Assembly (NCBI GenBank): GCA_013214575.1
Contig: JABSSD010000082.1
Location: 1-64,000 of the forward strand
DNA from: Paracoccaceae bacterium
GTDB lineage: Bacteria > Pseudomonadota > Alphaproteobacteria > Rhodobacterales > Rhodobacteraceae
DNA length: 64,000 nucleotides
Direction of reading: 5' to 3'
The notes under the pieces were generated by a model. It worked only from the letters and a program-made list of their open reading frames with translations. It was not told the origin of the DNA and made no database searches. The position numbers and the translations under genes are program-made. Below, piece after piece: positions 28,443 through 37,811 of this stretch. Position 1 is the first letter of the stretch. The number at the start of each line of letters is the position of its first letter.

Positions 28443-28934
28443 ATGGCCGAAAACGGCGCAGTCGAAGGCGCACAGCCGCAAGTCCAGATGAAAGTTCTGG
28501 GCCAGTTTATTCGCGACATGTCATTCGAAAACGTAATGGCACAGAAGGGCACCGGCACAGAAGCCCAGCCCGACGTCAGTGTTCAGGTCAATTTGGATGC
28601 CAAAAAGCGGACAGCTGAAAACCAGTATGAGGTGATCACCAAGCTGATCATCCAATCCAAAGTCAAAGAAACCGGCGATGTCCTGTTTGTATTTGAGCTG
28701 GAATATGTCGGCATTTTCAACATCGAAGGTGTGCCCGAAGACCAGTTGCACCCTTTCTTGCTGATCGAGTGCCCACGCATGTTGTTCCCGTTCCTGCGTC
28801 GCATCGTTTCAGATGTAACCCGCGACGGTGGTTTCCCGCCACTGAATCTGGACAACATTGATTTCGTCGCAATTTACCGCAACGAACTGGCACGCCGTCA
28901 GGCCGAAACAGCCGCTGAGCAGCCAACCCAGTAA
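28443..28934 (+). CDS. secB: Protein-export chaperone SecB
   Basis: SecB is a tetrameric chaperone that keeps precursors unfolded and hands them to SecA. The 163-residue length is normal. Family motifs are QVQMKVLGQFIRDMSFE, FVFELEYVGIFNIEG, LIECPRMLFPFLRRIVSDVTRDGGFPPLNLDNIDF. AGGAG lies before ATG 28443. The secB-terminator-dnaQ-coaE-aroE-maf order next to the origin is typical of alphaproteobacteria. Confidence 0.98.
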   Translation: MAENGAVEGAQPQVQMKVLGQFIRDMSFENVMAQKGTGTEAQPDVSVQVNLDAKKRTAENQYEVITKLIIQSKVKETGDVLFVFELEYVGIFNIEGVPEDQLHPFLLIECPRMLFPFLRRIVSDVTRDGGFPPLNLDNIDFVAIYRNELARRQAETAAEQPTQ

Positions 28935-28960
28935 GCGCCGGTATTTTCCGGTACTACCTT

Positions 28961-28993
28961 AAAACGCCGCTGATCCGTCAGCGGCGTTTTTTT
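28961..28993. terminator. Terminator shared by secB and dnaQ
   Basis: ACGCCGCTGA pairs perfectly with TCAGCGGCGT (TCCG loop), flanked by AAAA on the left and TTTTTTT on the right. It lies between the convergent secB and dnaQ stops and should work in both directions, best for secB. Confidence 0.95.
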
Positions 28994-28997
28994 GATG

Positions 28998-29720
28998 TCA
29001 CGCTTTCCAAAGGGCATCTTCATCCATTTTTCCCACAAACACATCGTGGGCCGCCTGTTCCTCCTCCGTTAGCAGGCTCTTTAACGGAACTGGCCGCGCT
29101 GCCGGGCGCCAATCTTCCTCTGCACCACCTGAGGCGGTGGAGGTATTTGTTGCCAGACCAAAATCTGGCTGCCGTCCACCGATCAGCTCTAGATAAACCT
29201 CGGCCAGAATCTCGGAATCGAGAAGCGCGCCGTGCAGGATCCGGTTTGAGTTATTGATATTGAACCGACGGCAGAGCGCATCCAGTGTCGCTGGCGAGCC
29301 GGGAAATTTTTTGCGCGCAATAGCCAGGGTATCCAGTGCCTGCGCCATCGGCAGTTCCGGCAATCCCATCCAGCGAAGCTCGGCGTTCAGGAACTTCATG
29401 TCAAAGCTGGCGTTGTGGATCACCATCGTGGAATCGCGCACAAAATCCAGGAAACCCTGGCCCACCTTGGCAAACAAAGGCTTGTCTTTCAGGGTGACGG
29501 CTCCGGGGCCGGGTTGCTGCGGTGGCTCCAACAGATCAGCGCCAATTCCATGGACCCCAAATGCCCCGGCTGGCATGGATCGCTGGGGGTTGATGTAGAC
29601 ATGGTATGTCTCACCGGTGGGCATATGGTTCCACAATTCGACCGCGCCGATTTCGACAATACGGTCGCCGGACAATGGATCAAACCCGGTGGTTTCAGTA
29701 TCCAGAACAATTTCACGCAT
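28998..29720 (-). CDS. dnaQ: DNA polymerase III subunit epsilon
   Basis: DnaQ is the 3'-5' proofreading exonuclease of the replicative polymerase. The 240-residue protein has ExoI VLDTETTGFDPLSGDRIVEIGAVEL, ExoII VIHNASFDMKFLNAEL and ExoIII HGALLDSEILAEVYLEL, giving the DEDDh set. The C-terminal part (LTEEEQAAHDVFVGKM) is the polymerase-binding tail. It overlaps coaE by 8 bp and is transcribed away from the origin. Confidence 0.97.
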   Translation of the reverse strand: MREIVLDTETTGFDPLSGDRIVEIGAVELWNHMPTGETYHVYINPQRSMPAGAFGVHGIGADLLEPPQQPGPGAVTLKDKPLFAKVGQGFLDFVRDSTMVIHNASFDMKFLNAELRWMGLPELPMAQALDTLAIARKKFPGSPATLDALCRRFNINNSNRILHGALLDSEILAEVYLELIGGRQPDFGLATNTSTASGGAEEDWRPAARPVPLKSLLTEEEQAAHDVFVGKMDEDALWKA

Positions 29721-30306
29721 TTGCTATCTTCTCCCGGACATCGGCAAGGATCTGCGCCACCTGCGCCCGCGCATGATCCAGCGTATCGGTGACAATCACA
29801 TAGTCAGAGCGGGCGATCTTGTCTTCAATTGGCAGCTGCTTATGGCGGATTTGCAGAAATTGCTCAACACTCATCGTGCCACGCTCAAGAACCCGGCTTT
29901 GCTGGGTTTCTGCATCGATCATCACACAGGCCACAGCATCCATTTCCCGGTTGCCGCCGGTTTCAAACAGCAGCGGTATATCAAATACCAGTATATCAGA
30001 TTTGGCGGTTCTGCGAAAATCATCCCGGTCCTGCGCCACCAGTGGGTGCACGATGGATTCGATCTTTGATAACACCTGAGGGTCCTTAGCTATCAGCTCT
30101 TTCAGCCTCATCCGGTCCACCTGGCCCTGTTTGATCGCATCCGGAAACTCGGCCTGCATCGCAGAAACAGCCGCACCGCCCTTGGCATATAGCCTGTGCA
30201 CGGCGGCATCCGCATCCCAAACGGCACAGCCCGCAGTGGCAAACAGCCCAGCGGTGGTGCTTTTGCCCATCCCAATGGACCCGGTCAACCCCAGATTGAA
30301 AATCAT
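29713..30306 (-). CDS. coaE: Dephospho-CoA kinase
   Basis: CoaE phosphorylates the 3'-hydroxyl of dephospho-CoA, the last step of CoA synthesis. The 197-residue protein has the P-loop LGLTGSIGMGKST (5-17), VWDADAAVHRLYAKGG, and DIPLLFETGG. The start overlaps the aroE stop by 4 bp. Confidence 0.97.
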   Translation of the reverse strand: MIFNLGLTGSIGMGKSTTAGLFATAGCAVWDADAAVHRLYAKGGAAVSAMQAEFPDAIKQGQVDRMRLKELIAKDPQVLSKIESIVHPLVAQDRDDFRRTAKSDILVFDIPLLFETGGNREMDAVACVMIDAETQQSRVLERGTMSVEQFLQIRHKQLPIEDKIARSDYVIVTDTLDHARAQVAQILADVREKIANA

Positions 30307-31136
30307 CTCAGCGCCGCAGCACGGGCGGCATTGTCCACTTCGGGACGCTGACCAAACCAGCGTTCAAATCCGGGCACAGCCTGATGCAACAACATGCCCA
30401 GACCATCGACCGTGGTACAGCCAATCTCCTCGGCGTATTGTAGCAATTCGGTCTTCAGCGGCGTGTAGACCAAATCTGTGACCACGGCAGTGGATTGCAA
30501 ACCGTCCAGCGGCACCCGAAGACGCGGCTTACCGATCATGCCCAGGGATGTTGTATTGACCAACAGCGCCGCCTCTTCGATCACATTTCCAGCCTGCACC
30601 CATTCCACAACGCGAAGCCGGGCGCCAAATTCCTGTTTCAACTGATCGGCGCGCGCCCGGGTACGGTTTGACAGGATCAATTCTGGCACCCCGGCCTCAA
30701 TCAGCGAGGCAACCACCGCCCGACAGGCCCCGCCAGCCCCCAGAACCACCGCCGGGCCCGATTTCGGATCCCAGTTCGGCGCCGCCTGATGAAGGTTGGT
30801 GATAAATCCATAGCCATCCGTATTGTCGGCCAGGATCGTGCCGTCTTTGCGGAAAATCAGCGTATTCGCCGCACCAATCAGCGTTGCCCGATCGGTGACC
30901 TGATCGGCAATCGACATCACTCTCTCTTTATGAGGAATGGTCACATTTGCACCGACAAAACCCATCTTGGGCATCGATCTGATCACCTCTTCGAGATCCG
31001 CAGCTTCAACATGCATCGGAATATAGTGGCCAGAGATGCCGTAGGTGTTCAACCAATAGCGCTGAAGTTGGGGTGATTTTGAATGGGCCACCGGGCAGCC
31101 AATCACCGCAGCCAACGGAATTATAGCGTCACTCAT
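30303..31136 (-). CDS. aroE: Shikimate dehydrogenase (NADP+)
   Basis: AroE reduces 3-dehydroshikimate to shikimate in aromatic amino-acid synthesis. The 277-residue protein has the substrate-binding start VIGCPVAHSKSPQL, the catalytic Lys in GANVTIPHKERV, ADNTDGYGF, the NADP-binding VVLGAGGACRAVVASL, NRTRARA and DLVYTPLKTELL. It overlaps maf and coaE by 4 bp each. Confidence 0.97.
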   Translation of the reverse strand: MSDAIIPLAAVIGCPVAHSKSPQLQRYWLNTYGISGHYIPMHVEAADLEEVIRSMPKMGFVGANVTIPHKERVMSIADQVTDRATLIGAANTLIFRKDGTILADNTDGYGFITNLHQAAPNWDPKSGPAVVLGAGGACRAVVASLIEAGVPELILSNRTRARADQLKQEFGARLRVVEWVQAGNVIEEAALLVNTTSLGMIGKPRLRVPLDGLQSTAVVTDLVYTPLKTELLQYAEEIGCTTVDGLGMLLHQAVPGFERWFGQRPEVDNAARAAALR

Positions 31137-31732
31137 TGTTCGATCATCCCCTGCAGTGCCAAAAAGTTGATAATTTCCATCAGGGGCAATCCCAAGACGT
31201 TAAAGTAGTCGCCGTCAATGGCTGAGAACAGCCGGACGCCTTCTTCTTCCAGTTTATAACCGCCAACAGCCTGTCGTATACTGTCCCAGTTGCGGGTGAC
31301 ATAGGCCTGTAGATAGGCATCCGAACTGTGCCGCATCTGCAGCCGCACCCGGCCAACATGTCGCCAGATCACCTCACCGTCACGACAGATCACTGCGGCG
31401 GACAACAACATATGCCATTTTCCCCGCATGGCTGTCAGTTGCGCCAGCGCCTGATCCGGGCTTGCTGGCTTTGACAGTAAGCTGCCCTCAAAGTCCAACA
31501 CCTGATCACAGCCTAAAACCAACGATCCAGTGGATTTGGAGCTGACGTTTCGCGCTTTCAACGCGGCCAGGGCTTCTGCAATATCACGCGGCGATGCCCG
31601 CTGGCCCAACAGGGCAGTTTTCAGCTCCGGCTCATCTACCTCCGGATATCGAACCTCAAACGCAATCCCCGCCTGACGCAACAAGTGCGCCCGAATGGCT
31701 GACCCGGAGGCAAGAAGGATGTGGGTAGACAT
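31133..31732 (-). CDS. maf: Maf family nucleotide pyrophosphatase
   Basis: Maf proteins hydrolyse non-canonical or modified nucleoside triphosphates to monophosphates, with effects on septum formation when overproduced. The 199-residue protein has ILLASGSAIRAHLLRQAG, the catalytic Asp region LVLGCDQVLDFEG, and SIRQAVGGYKLEEEGVRLF. It is the first gene to the left of the origin, and a DnaA-box-like TGTGGAAAA overlaps its start codon. Confidence 0.95.
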   Translation of the reverse strand: MSTHILLASGSAIRAHLLRQAGIAFEVRYPEVDEPELKTALLGQRASPRDIAEALAALKARNVSSKSTGSLVLGCDQVLDFEGSLLSKPASPDQALAQLTAMRGKWHMLLSAAVICRDGEVIWRHVGRVRLQMRHSSDAYLQAYVTRNWDSIRQAVGGYKLEEEGVRLFSAIDGDYFNVLGLPLMEIINFLALQGMIEQ

Positions 31733-32140
31733 GTGGAAAACCCTTAGGAAAAGTTTCGGATGGTTTTGGGATGGTTTGTATGGAAATCACCGCCAAAGCA
31801 AGCTTTTGGGGTTTTTCCAATATCTCGGAAAAAAGCCGGCAGATTCGCCCTTTGAGGATAAGGATAACTTCAATCCTTGGGATATCGCAGCCATCCCAAA
31901 GTACCCACCATGTTATCCCCACGGTAACCTTGGTTAACAAAACCCTAGCACCCTTATTTCTATGGGCCGGCCAGAATTCATCCCAGAACCAAGCCGAATA
32001 ACTGGAAACTTATCCATACTGGGGATAAGCCGGTGGGTGACTCACTTATCCACCGGATTCATGGGGCACTACTAAAACATCATCCTTACTTATAAATCTT
32101 ATATTTATAGGAAGCCCCTGCCAGCCCGAGGAAAACCGAG
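31733..32140. other. Probable chromosomal replication origin (oriC)
   Basis: A 408-bp gene-free, relatively AT-rich segment between the divergent maf and hemJ. Nonamers within one mismatch of TTATCCACA are: TTTTCCACA (minus, 31732-31740), TTATCCTCA (minus, 31853-31861), TTATCCCCA (plus, 31913-31921), TTATCCATA (plus, 32010-32018), TTATCCCCA (minus, 32020-32028) and TTATCCACC (plus, 32046-32054). A weaker TTATCCTTA (minus) is at 31859-31867. The stretch at 32070-32112 is AT-rich (ACTTATAAATCTTATATTTA) and could be the unwinding element. Flanking genes match the Caulobacter-type origin neighbourhood, and both sides are transcribed outward. parA, parB and two parS sites are within 8 kb. Confidence 0.85.
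32070..32112. other. Candidate DNA unwinding element of oriC
   Basis: The most AT-rich stretch of the origin region directly follows the last DnaA-box-like site (32046-32054). It contains CTTATAAATCTTATATTTAT and ends just before the hemJ ribosome-binding region. Position and composition fit a duplex unwinding element; this is inference. Confidence 0.55.
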
Positions 32141-32596
32141 ATGGATTTGAGTGATATCCTGTTCAGCCTCTACCCATATGCTAAGTCACTCCACATCATG
32201 GCGGTGCTCAGCTGGATGGCTGGTCTGTTTTATCTTCCACGGCTGTATGTGTATCACGTGGAGCAGGCCCAGAAGGTCCAGCGCTCCATACCGATCTTCC
32301 TGATGATGGAGGACAAGCTGCTGCGCCTGATCATGCGCCCTGCGATGATTGTGACCTGGGGGGCCGGGCTGCTGATGGTGTTTACCCCCGGGGTGGTGGA
32401 CTGGAGTGACATCTGGCCTTGGACAAAAGGCGCATCGGTTATTGCAATGACCGGGTTTCACCAGCTTCTTCAGGCGCGCTATCGCGACCTTGCTGCCGGC
32501 CAGAACAACCTCACAGGGCGCCAGTACAGGCTGCTGAACGAGATCCCGACACTATTGATGGTCATCATTGTTGTATCGGTGGTTTTTAAATTCTGA
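32141..32596 (+). CDS. hemJ: Protoporphyrinogen IX oxidase HemJ
   Basis: HemJ (formerly UPF0093) is a haem-containing inner-membrane oxidase converting protoporphyrinogen IX to protoporphyrin IX in bacteria without HemG or HemY. The 151-residue protein has about four membrane helices, the conserved His18 in AKSLHIMAVLSWMAGLFYLPRLYVYH, LLRLIMRPAMIVTWGAGL and the C-terminal RLLNEIPTLLMVIIVVSVV. It is the first gene to the right of the origin. Confidence 0.96.
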   Translation: MDLSDILFSLYPYAKSLHIMAVLSWMAGLFYLPRLYVYHVEQAQKVQRSIPIFLMMEDKLLRLIMRPAMIVTWGAGLLMVFTPGVVDWSDIWPWTKGASVIAMTGFHQLLQARYRDLAAGQNNLTGRQYRLLNEIPTLLMVIIVVSVVFKF

Positions 32597-32604
32597 GGCA
32601 ATAT

Positions 32605-32633
32605 TTGACTCCCTCGGAACGACCGCATATGTA
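32605..32633 (+). promoter_or_regulatory. Candidate sigma-70 promoter of rho
   Basis: TTGACT (32605-32610) and TATGTA (32628-32633) are separated by exactly 17 bp. They lie just after the hemJ stop and about 85 bp before the rho start, leaving a leader in which Rho could autoregulate. Confidence 0.6.
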
Positions 32634-32723
32634 ATCCTCCAAAGCGGACCCGTCCGGGTTAACGTGTTTTCCATTCTTCAGTGACACCGCATCCCGATTT
32701 GGGTGCATAAGGGCTGCATCAAT

Positions 32724-33995
32724 ATGACCGTCGAAACTCTGAGTCTTGCCATCCTAAAGGCAAAAAGCCCGAAATTACTTCTGGCGATGGCCGAAGAGCT
32801 GGAAATCGAGAACGCCTCGACCATGCGCAAGGGCGAGATGATGTTCCAGATTTTGCGGGAACGCGCCGATGAAGGCTGGGAAATCTCTGGTGACGGCGTG
32901 CTGGAGCTGCTGCAAGACGGTTTTGGCTTCCTGCGCTCGCCGTTGGCCAATTATCTGCCGGGCCCGGATGATATCTATGTGTCGCCCGAAATGATCCGCA
33001 TGCACTCTTTGCGCACCGGTGACACCATTGATGGGGTCATGAAGGCGCCGCAAGAGGCTGAGCGCTATTTTGCCCTGACGACGGTTACACTGATCAATTT
33101 TGAGGACCCCGAAAAGGCCCGTCACAAGATTGCCTTTGATAACCTCACGCCGTTGTATCCAGATGAACGACTGAAGATGGAGGTCGAGGATTCGACTCGC
33201 AAAGACAAGTCAGCCCGTGTGATTGATTTGGTGGCGCCAATTGGTAAAGGTCAGCGTTCATTGGTTGTGGCACCGCCACGGACCGGTAAGACGATGATCC
33301 TGCAAAATATTGCTCACTCGATCGAAAAAAATCACCCCGAGTGTTACCTGATTGTGCTGTTGATTGACGAGCGTCCAGAAGAAGTCACCGACATGCAGCG
33401 CTCGGTGAAAGGTGAAGTTGTATCGTCCACCTTTGACGAACCCGCCACACGCCACGTTGCCGTTGCCGAAATGGTTATCGAAAAAGCCAAACGTCTGGTC
33501 GAGCATAAACGAGATGTAGTGATTCTTCTCGACTCGATCACAAGACTTGGTAGGGCATTTAACACTGTTGTGCCATCCTCGGGCAAGGTTCTGACCGGTG
33601 GTGTCGATGCCAACGCGCTGCAGCGGCCCAAGCGATTCTTTGGTGCCGCCCGAAATATCGAAGAAGGTGGCTCTTTGACGATCATCGCCACCGCCTTGAT
33701 CGACACTGGATCCCGCATGGATGAGGTGATCTTTGAGGAATTCAAAGGCACCGGTAACTCCGAAATTGTGCTGGATCGCAAGATTGCTGACAAACGGGTG
33801 TATCCGGCCATCGATATTCTCAAATCCGGCACCCGCAAAGAAGAGCTGTTGGTCAATAAGGTCGATTTGACCAAGACCTTTGTTCTGCGTCGGATCCTGA
33901 ACCCAATGGGGCCAACGGATGCGATTGAGTTCCTGCTGTCCAAGCTGAAGCAAACCAAGTCGAACAGCGATTTCTTCGACTCGATGAACACCTGA
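32724..33995 (+). CDS. rho: Transcription termination factor Rho
   Basis: Rho is the hexameric RNA helicase for factor-dependent termination. The 423-residue protein has the N-terminal RNA-binding region ([14 protein letters not shown], then [20 protein letters not shown]), P-loop APPRTGKT (183-190), [13 protein letters not shown], and the R-loop region [26 protein letters not shown] 32724 ([16 protein letters not shown]) is the expected start; a frame start seven codons upstream has no support. Confidence 0.98.
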   Translation: MTVETLSLAILKAKSPKLLLAMAEELEIENASTMRKGEMMFQILRERADEGWEISGDGVLELLQDGFGFLRSPLANYLPGPDDIYVSPEMIRMHSLRTGDTIDGVMKAPQEAERYFALTTVTLINFEDPEKARHKIAFDNLTPLYPDERLKMEVEDSTRKDKSARVIDLVAPIGKGQRSLVVAPPRTGKTMILQNIAHSIEKNHPECYLIVLLIDERPEEVTDMQRSVKGEVVSSTFDEPATRHVAVAEMVIEKAKRLVEHKRDVVILLDSITRLGRAFNTVVPSSGKVLTGGVDANALQRPKRFFGAARNIEEGGSLTIIATALIDTGSRMDEVIFEEFKGTGNSEIVLDRKIADKRVYPAIDILKSGTRKEELLVNKVDLTKTFVLRRILNPMGPTDAIEFLLSKLKQTKSNSDFFDSMNT

Positions 33996-34023
33996 TCAGG
34001 CTGGCAGCACGAAAGGCCAAACC

Positions 34024-35310
34024 ATGGATACGATCTTTGCTTTGGCCTCGGCTCAGGGCAAGGCAGGAGTAGCGATAATCCGCGTGTCTGGGCCTTTGGC
34101 TCATGAGGCCGGCGCGCGGCTGTCTGGCGATATATTACCACCTCGCGGCACCACCTTGCGTCTATTGCGTGACGAAAATAATGAGCCGCTGGATCAGGCT
34201 TTGGTGCTGACTTTCTTGGCGCCAAACAGTTTTTCCGGTGAAAATACCGTTGAATTTCAAGTACATGGCAGTATTGCCGTAATTTCCATCCTGTTAGATA
34301 CGCTGTCCAAAATTGACGGACTACGGTTGGCAGAGCCTGGAGAATTCACCCGACGGGCCTTGGAAAATGGTAAACTTGACCTGGCCCAGGTCGAGGGATT
34401 GGCGGATCTGATTGATGCTGAAACCGAGGCCCAGAGAAAACAGGCTCAAACTGTTCTGCGTGGCGAATTGGGGCAGCTTGCTGAGCGGTGGCGACGGGAT
34501 CTGATACGCGCCGCTTCGCTGATCGAAGTAACCATTGATTTTGCTGATGAAGATGTGCCCGTTGACGTAACGGGTGAGGTGTCAGCGCTTTTGTCAGGCG
34601 TCCAGAAAGACCTAGAACACGAAACCAAGGGCGTGGTGATAGCTGAGCGCATTCGCAACGGGTTTGAGGTTGCCATTATCGGCGCGCCAAATGTCGGAAA
34701 ATCCACTCTGTTGAACGCCCTGGCCGGCCGAGAGGCGGCAATTACCTCTGAATATGCCGGCACCACACGCGACGTGATAGAAGTTCGGATGGATCTGGCC
34801 GGCTTGCCCGTTACCCTGCTTGATACGGCCGGCCTGCGGGAAACCGAGGATCATGTTGAGGGAATGGGAATCGCCCTAGCGCGCAAGCGAGCTGAAACTG
34901 CAGATTTGCGGGTATTTCTGGTGGAGCCTGGCGACACTCTGGATGTGAAAATGCAGGCTGGCGATATTCGATTATTGCCAAAGGCCGATGAACGCCAAGA
35001 TGCCAAAAATGCAATTTCCGGACGGACAGGGCAGGGCATTGATCAATTGGTGTCCCATATCTCTGAGGTTCTCAAATTGCGCTCGGCGGATGTGGGTATC
35101 GCAACGCGTGCGCGCCACCGCGAGACAATGAATGCGGCTTTGTCGAGCCTTTCCGATGCTAGAAATATTCTTCAGAAAGGCCCGGGTTTTTATGATATTG
35201 CTGCAGAAGATATGCGATCAGCAATCCGGTCCCTGGAAATGTTGGTGGGACGAGTCGGTGTCGAAAGTCTTCTGGATGAGATTTTCTTGAGTTTTTGCAT
35301 TGGAAAATAG
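34024..35310 (+). CDS. mnmE: tRNA uridine-5-carboxymethylaminomethyl(34) synthesis GTPase MnmE
   Basis: MnmE works with MnmG to modify the wobble uridine of certain tRNAs. The 428-residue protein has the folate-binding N-terminal domain ([39 protein letters not shown]), the inserted G domain with GAPNVGKST (220-228), GTTRD and LLDTAGLRE, and the catalytic C-terminal FCIGK. MnmG begins 3 bp downstream. Confidence 0.98.
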   Translation: MDTIFALASAQGKAGVAIIRVSGPLAHEAGARLSGDILPPRGTTLRLLRDENNEPLDQALVLTFLAPNSFSGENTVEFQVHGSIAVISILLDTLSKIDGLRLAEPGEFTRRALENGKLDLAQVEGLADLIDAETEAQRKQAQTVLRGELGQLAERWRRDLIRAASLIEVTIDFADEDVPVDVTGEVSALLSGVQKDLEHETKGVVIAERIRNGFEVAIIGAPNVGKSTLLNALAGREAAITSEYAGTTRDVIEVRMDLAGLPVTLLDTAGLRETEDHVEGMGIALARKRAETADLRVFLVEPGDTLDVKMQAGDIRLLPKADERQDAKNAISGRTGQGIDQLVSHISEVLKLRSADVGIATRARHRETMNAALSSLSDARNILQKGPGFYDIAAEDMRSAIRSLEMLVGRVGVESLLDEIFLSFCIGK

Positions 35311-35313
35311 GGA

Positions 35314-37197
35314 GTGTTTCACGTGAAACATTCGGGTTATGACGTGATTGTTGTTGGCGGCGGGCATGCCGGCACAGAGGCTGCACACGCTGCTGCCCGC
35401 ATGGGTGTGAAAACGGCGCTGGTTACCCTGCATAAAAGAGACATAGGCGTAATGTCATGCAATCCGGCGATTGGAGGCCTTGGTAAGGGCCATCTGGTCC
35501 GCGAAATAGATGCCTTAGACGGAGTTATGGGGCGCGTTGCGGATAAAGCAGGCATTCAGTTTCGATTACTCAATCGGCGCAAGGGTCCAGCTGTCCAAGG
35601 GCCCAGGGCCCAGGCTGATCGGGTAATCTATCGTGCCGAAATGCTCAAAATCACTGAATCTCAGGAAAATCTAACGATTATCCAAGGCGAAGTGATTGAT
35701 TTTTTGATGATTGGCCAAAATGTGACCGGTGTGATGCTGAGCGATGGCTCAGAACTACCCAGCCGTGCAGTTATTCTCACTTCTGGAACCTTTTTGCGGG
35801 GTGTTATTCACATCGGCGATATCGCCAAGCCCGGTGGTCGAATGGGGGATAAACCGTCCGTAAAACTGGCGACCCGATTGGATGACTTTGATCTGCCGCT
35901 GGGCCGGCTAAAAACCGGCACACCGCCGCGGTTGGACGGGCGGACAATCAACTGGGCCGGACTGCAAAGCCAACCAGGAGACGACGACCCGACATTATTT
36001 TCCTTTTTGTCGACAAAAACCCTGGCGCCTCAGGTGTCTTGTGGGATCACCCATACAAATGAGCATACCCATCAAATTATCCGGGAAAACCTGACACGAT
36101 CGGCGATGTATGGCGGTCACATCGAGGGCGTGGGACCACGCTATTGCCCGTCAATCGAAGACAAGGTTGTTCGCTTCGCGGAAAAAACATCTCATCAAAT
36201 TTTCTTGGAACCGGAAAGCGCAACTGGCCATACGGTCTATCCAAATGGAATTTCCACTAGTCTCCCTGAGGATGTTCAAAATGACTATGTGCACTCAATA
36301 GTAGGGCTTGAAAACGCCAAAATTCTGCAACCCGGTTACGCAATTGAATATGACTACGTTGATCCAAGGTCATTGTCCCTAGATCTGTCTCTGAGGACGG
36401 TTCCAGGGCTGTTCCTTGCTGGTCAGATCAACGGCACTACTGGCTATGAGGAGGCGGCGGCACAGGGCCTGGTGGCCGGTCTCAACGCGGCCCGTCTTTG
36501 TTTGGGGCATGAGCCGGTGATCTTTGGCCGGTCAAATAGCTACATTGGTGTTATGATTGATGATTTAACCACCAATGGAGTTACCGAACCTTACCGGATG
36601 TTTACGTCCAGGGCAGAGTTCCGGCTTTCATTGCGAGCAGACAATGCAGATCAAAGACTGACACCTTTGGCAATATCCCTTGGCTGCTGTAGCGAAAAAC
36701 GGAAAGCCTTTTTCCTGTCAAAAACTGAAAAGCTGGTGGAAGCTCGGGGTCTTTTGAACCAAAATTCCTACACACCAAAGCAGATAAGCGAGATTGGAAT
36801 TCGGATTAGCCAGGATGGTAATCGCCGTAGTGGACAAGATGTGTTGGCGTTTCCGGACGTGGTATTCGAGGACCTCCTGCCACTTATTCCTGAATTGGAG
36901 GTTGTCAATAATGATATACGGCGTCAGGTTGAACGTGACGCGCTGTATGCCCATTATATTGACCGGCAGAATCGAGAAATATCAGCCATGAAGAGAGATG
37001 AGGCCTTTGTTATTCCAACCGACTTGGATTTTTCAAGTATTTCGGGACTTTCCAATGAGCTGCAGGTTAAACTTCAAATGACCATGCCACATGATTTGGC
37101 GCAAGCAGCCCGAATTGACGGTATGACGCCGGCCGCGCTGGCCTTGCTGCTTGCACGCCTGCGTCGGGACGGTAAACGGCTAGGTCAACAGTCATGA
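35314..37197 (+). CDS. mnmG: tRNA uridine-5-carboxymethylaminomethyl(34) synthesis enzyme MnmG
   Basis: MnmG is the FAD-dependent partner of MnmE. The protein of about 627 residues has the FAD-binding [56 protein letters not shown], and [21 protein letters not shown]. Two GTG starts are possible. GTG 35314 (reading MFHVKH) has no spaced ribosome site. GTG 35323 (reading MKHSGYD) lies 8 nt after GGGAG. The first codons overlap a perfect parS palindrome, so the parS sequence dictates the N-terminal residues. Confidence 0.97.
   Translation: MFHVKHSGYDVIVVGGGHAGTEAAHAAARMGVKTALVTLHKRDIGVMSCNPAIGGLGKGHLVREIDALDGVMGRVADKAGIQFRLLNRRKGPAVQGPRAQADRVIYRAEMLKITESQENLTIIQGEVIDFLMIGQNVTGVMLSDGSELPSRAVILTSGTFLRGVIHIGDIAKPGGRMGDKPSVKLATRLDDFDLPLGRLKTGTPPRLDGRTINWAGLQSQPGDDDPTLFSFLSTKTLAPQVSCGITHTNEHTHQIIRENLTRSAMYGGHIEGVGPRYCPSIEDKVVRFAEKTSHQIFLEPESATGHTVYPNGISTSLPEDVQNDYVHSIVGLENAKILQPGYAIEYDYVDPRSLSLDLSLRTVPGLFLAGQINGTTGYEEAAAQGLVAGLNAARLCLGHEPVIFGRSNSYIGVMIDDLTTNGVTEPYRMFTSRAEFRLSLRADNADQRLTPLAISLGCCSEKRKAFFLSKTEKLVEARGLLNQNSYTPKQISEIGIRISQDGNRRSGQDVLAFPDVVFEDLLPLIPELEVVNNDIRRQVERDALYAHYIDRQNREISAMKRDEAFVIPTDLDFSSISGLSNELQVKLQMTMPHDLAQAARIDGMTPAALALLLARLRRDGKRLGQQS
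35315..35330. promoter_or_regulatory. parS site 1 (ParB binding palindrome)
   Basis: TGTTTCACGTGAAACA is a perfect 16-bp palindrome identical to the chromosomal parS consensus recognised by alphaproteobacterial ParB. It lies across the mnmG start, about 3.4 kb from the origin segment. Confidence 0.93.
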
Positions 37198-37811
37198 GAG
37201 AGCAGAACTTACTCGCCCAGCTTAGTGTTTCACGTGAAACAATGGAGCGACTTGAAATATTTGAACAAGTGCTTCTCAAATGGAATCCAAAGATAAACCT
37301 AGTTTCACGCGCCAGTCTCAACAACTTGTGGACACGCCATATTATTGATTCTATTCAGGTCTACCGCAGTGCGAAGGCGCCAGATCATTGGCTTGATATC
37401 GGCAGCGGCGGTGGATTTCCTGGTTTGATCGTCGGAATTATGGCGGCCGAGGAAGCCCCCAATACTATCGTGACGCTGATTGAAAGCGACCAGAGGAAAT
37501 CTGTATTCCTGCGCACGGCGGCACGGGAATGTGGCATTAAGATCAATGTTCTCAGTGAGAGAATTGAACATGTCGATAGGCTCGCGGCAAATATATTATC
37601 TGCGCGCGCTTTGGCGGATCTTAACACCTTGTTGGGTTTTGCGGATCACCATCTGGATGAGGATGGAATTGCGTTGTTCCCCAAGGGGGTGACCTGGAAA
37701 AAAGAACTGGAAGAGGCACGTCAGAATTGGCGTTTTGAGGTGGATCCGATTAAAAGTTTGACTGAACCCGATGCCGTCATTTTGAAAGTAAGGGGAGTGG
37801 CCCGTGCCTGA
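37194..37811 (+). CDS. rsmG: 16S rRNA (guanine(527)-N7)-methyltransferase RsmG
   Basis: RsmG (GidB) methylates G527 of 16S rRNA using SAM. The 205-residue protein has [21 protein letters not shown], the SAM-binding [29 protein letters not shown] and [18 protein letters not shown] at 37194 overlaps the mnmG stop. Residues SVSRET near the start are encoded by a second parS palindrome. Confidence 0.97.
   Translation: MREQNLLAQLSVSRETMERLEIFEQVLLKWNPKINLVSRASLNNLWTRHIIDSIQVYRSAKAPDHWLDIGSGGGFPGLIVGIMAAEEAPNTIVTLIESDQRKSVFLRTAARECGIKINVLSERIEHVDRLAANILSARALADLNTLLGFADHHLDEDGIALFPKGVTWKKELEEARQNWRFEVDPIKSLTEPDAVILKVRGVARA
37226..37241. promoter_or_regulatory. parS site 2 (ParB binding palindrome)
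   Basis: A second perfect TGTTTCACGTGAAACA lies inside rsmG codons 11-17, 1911 bp from site 1 and about 560 bp upstream of parA. Both sites are inside coding sequence, a known habit of chromosomal parS. Confidence 0.93.
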
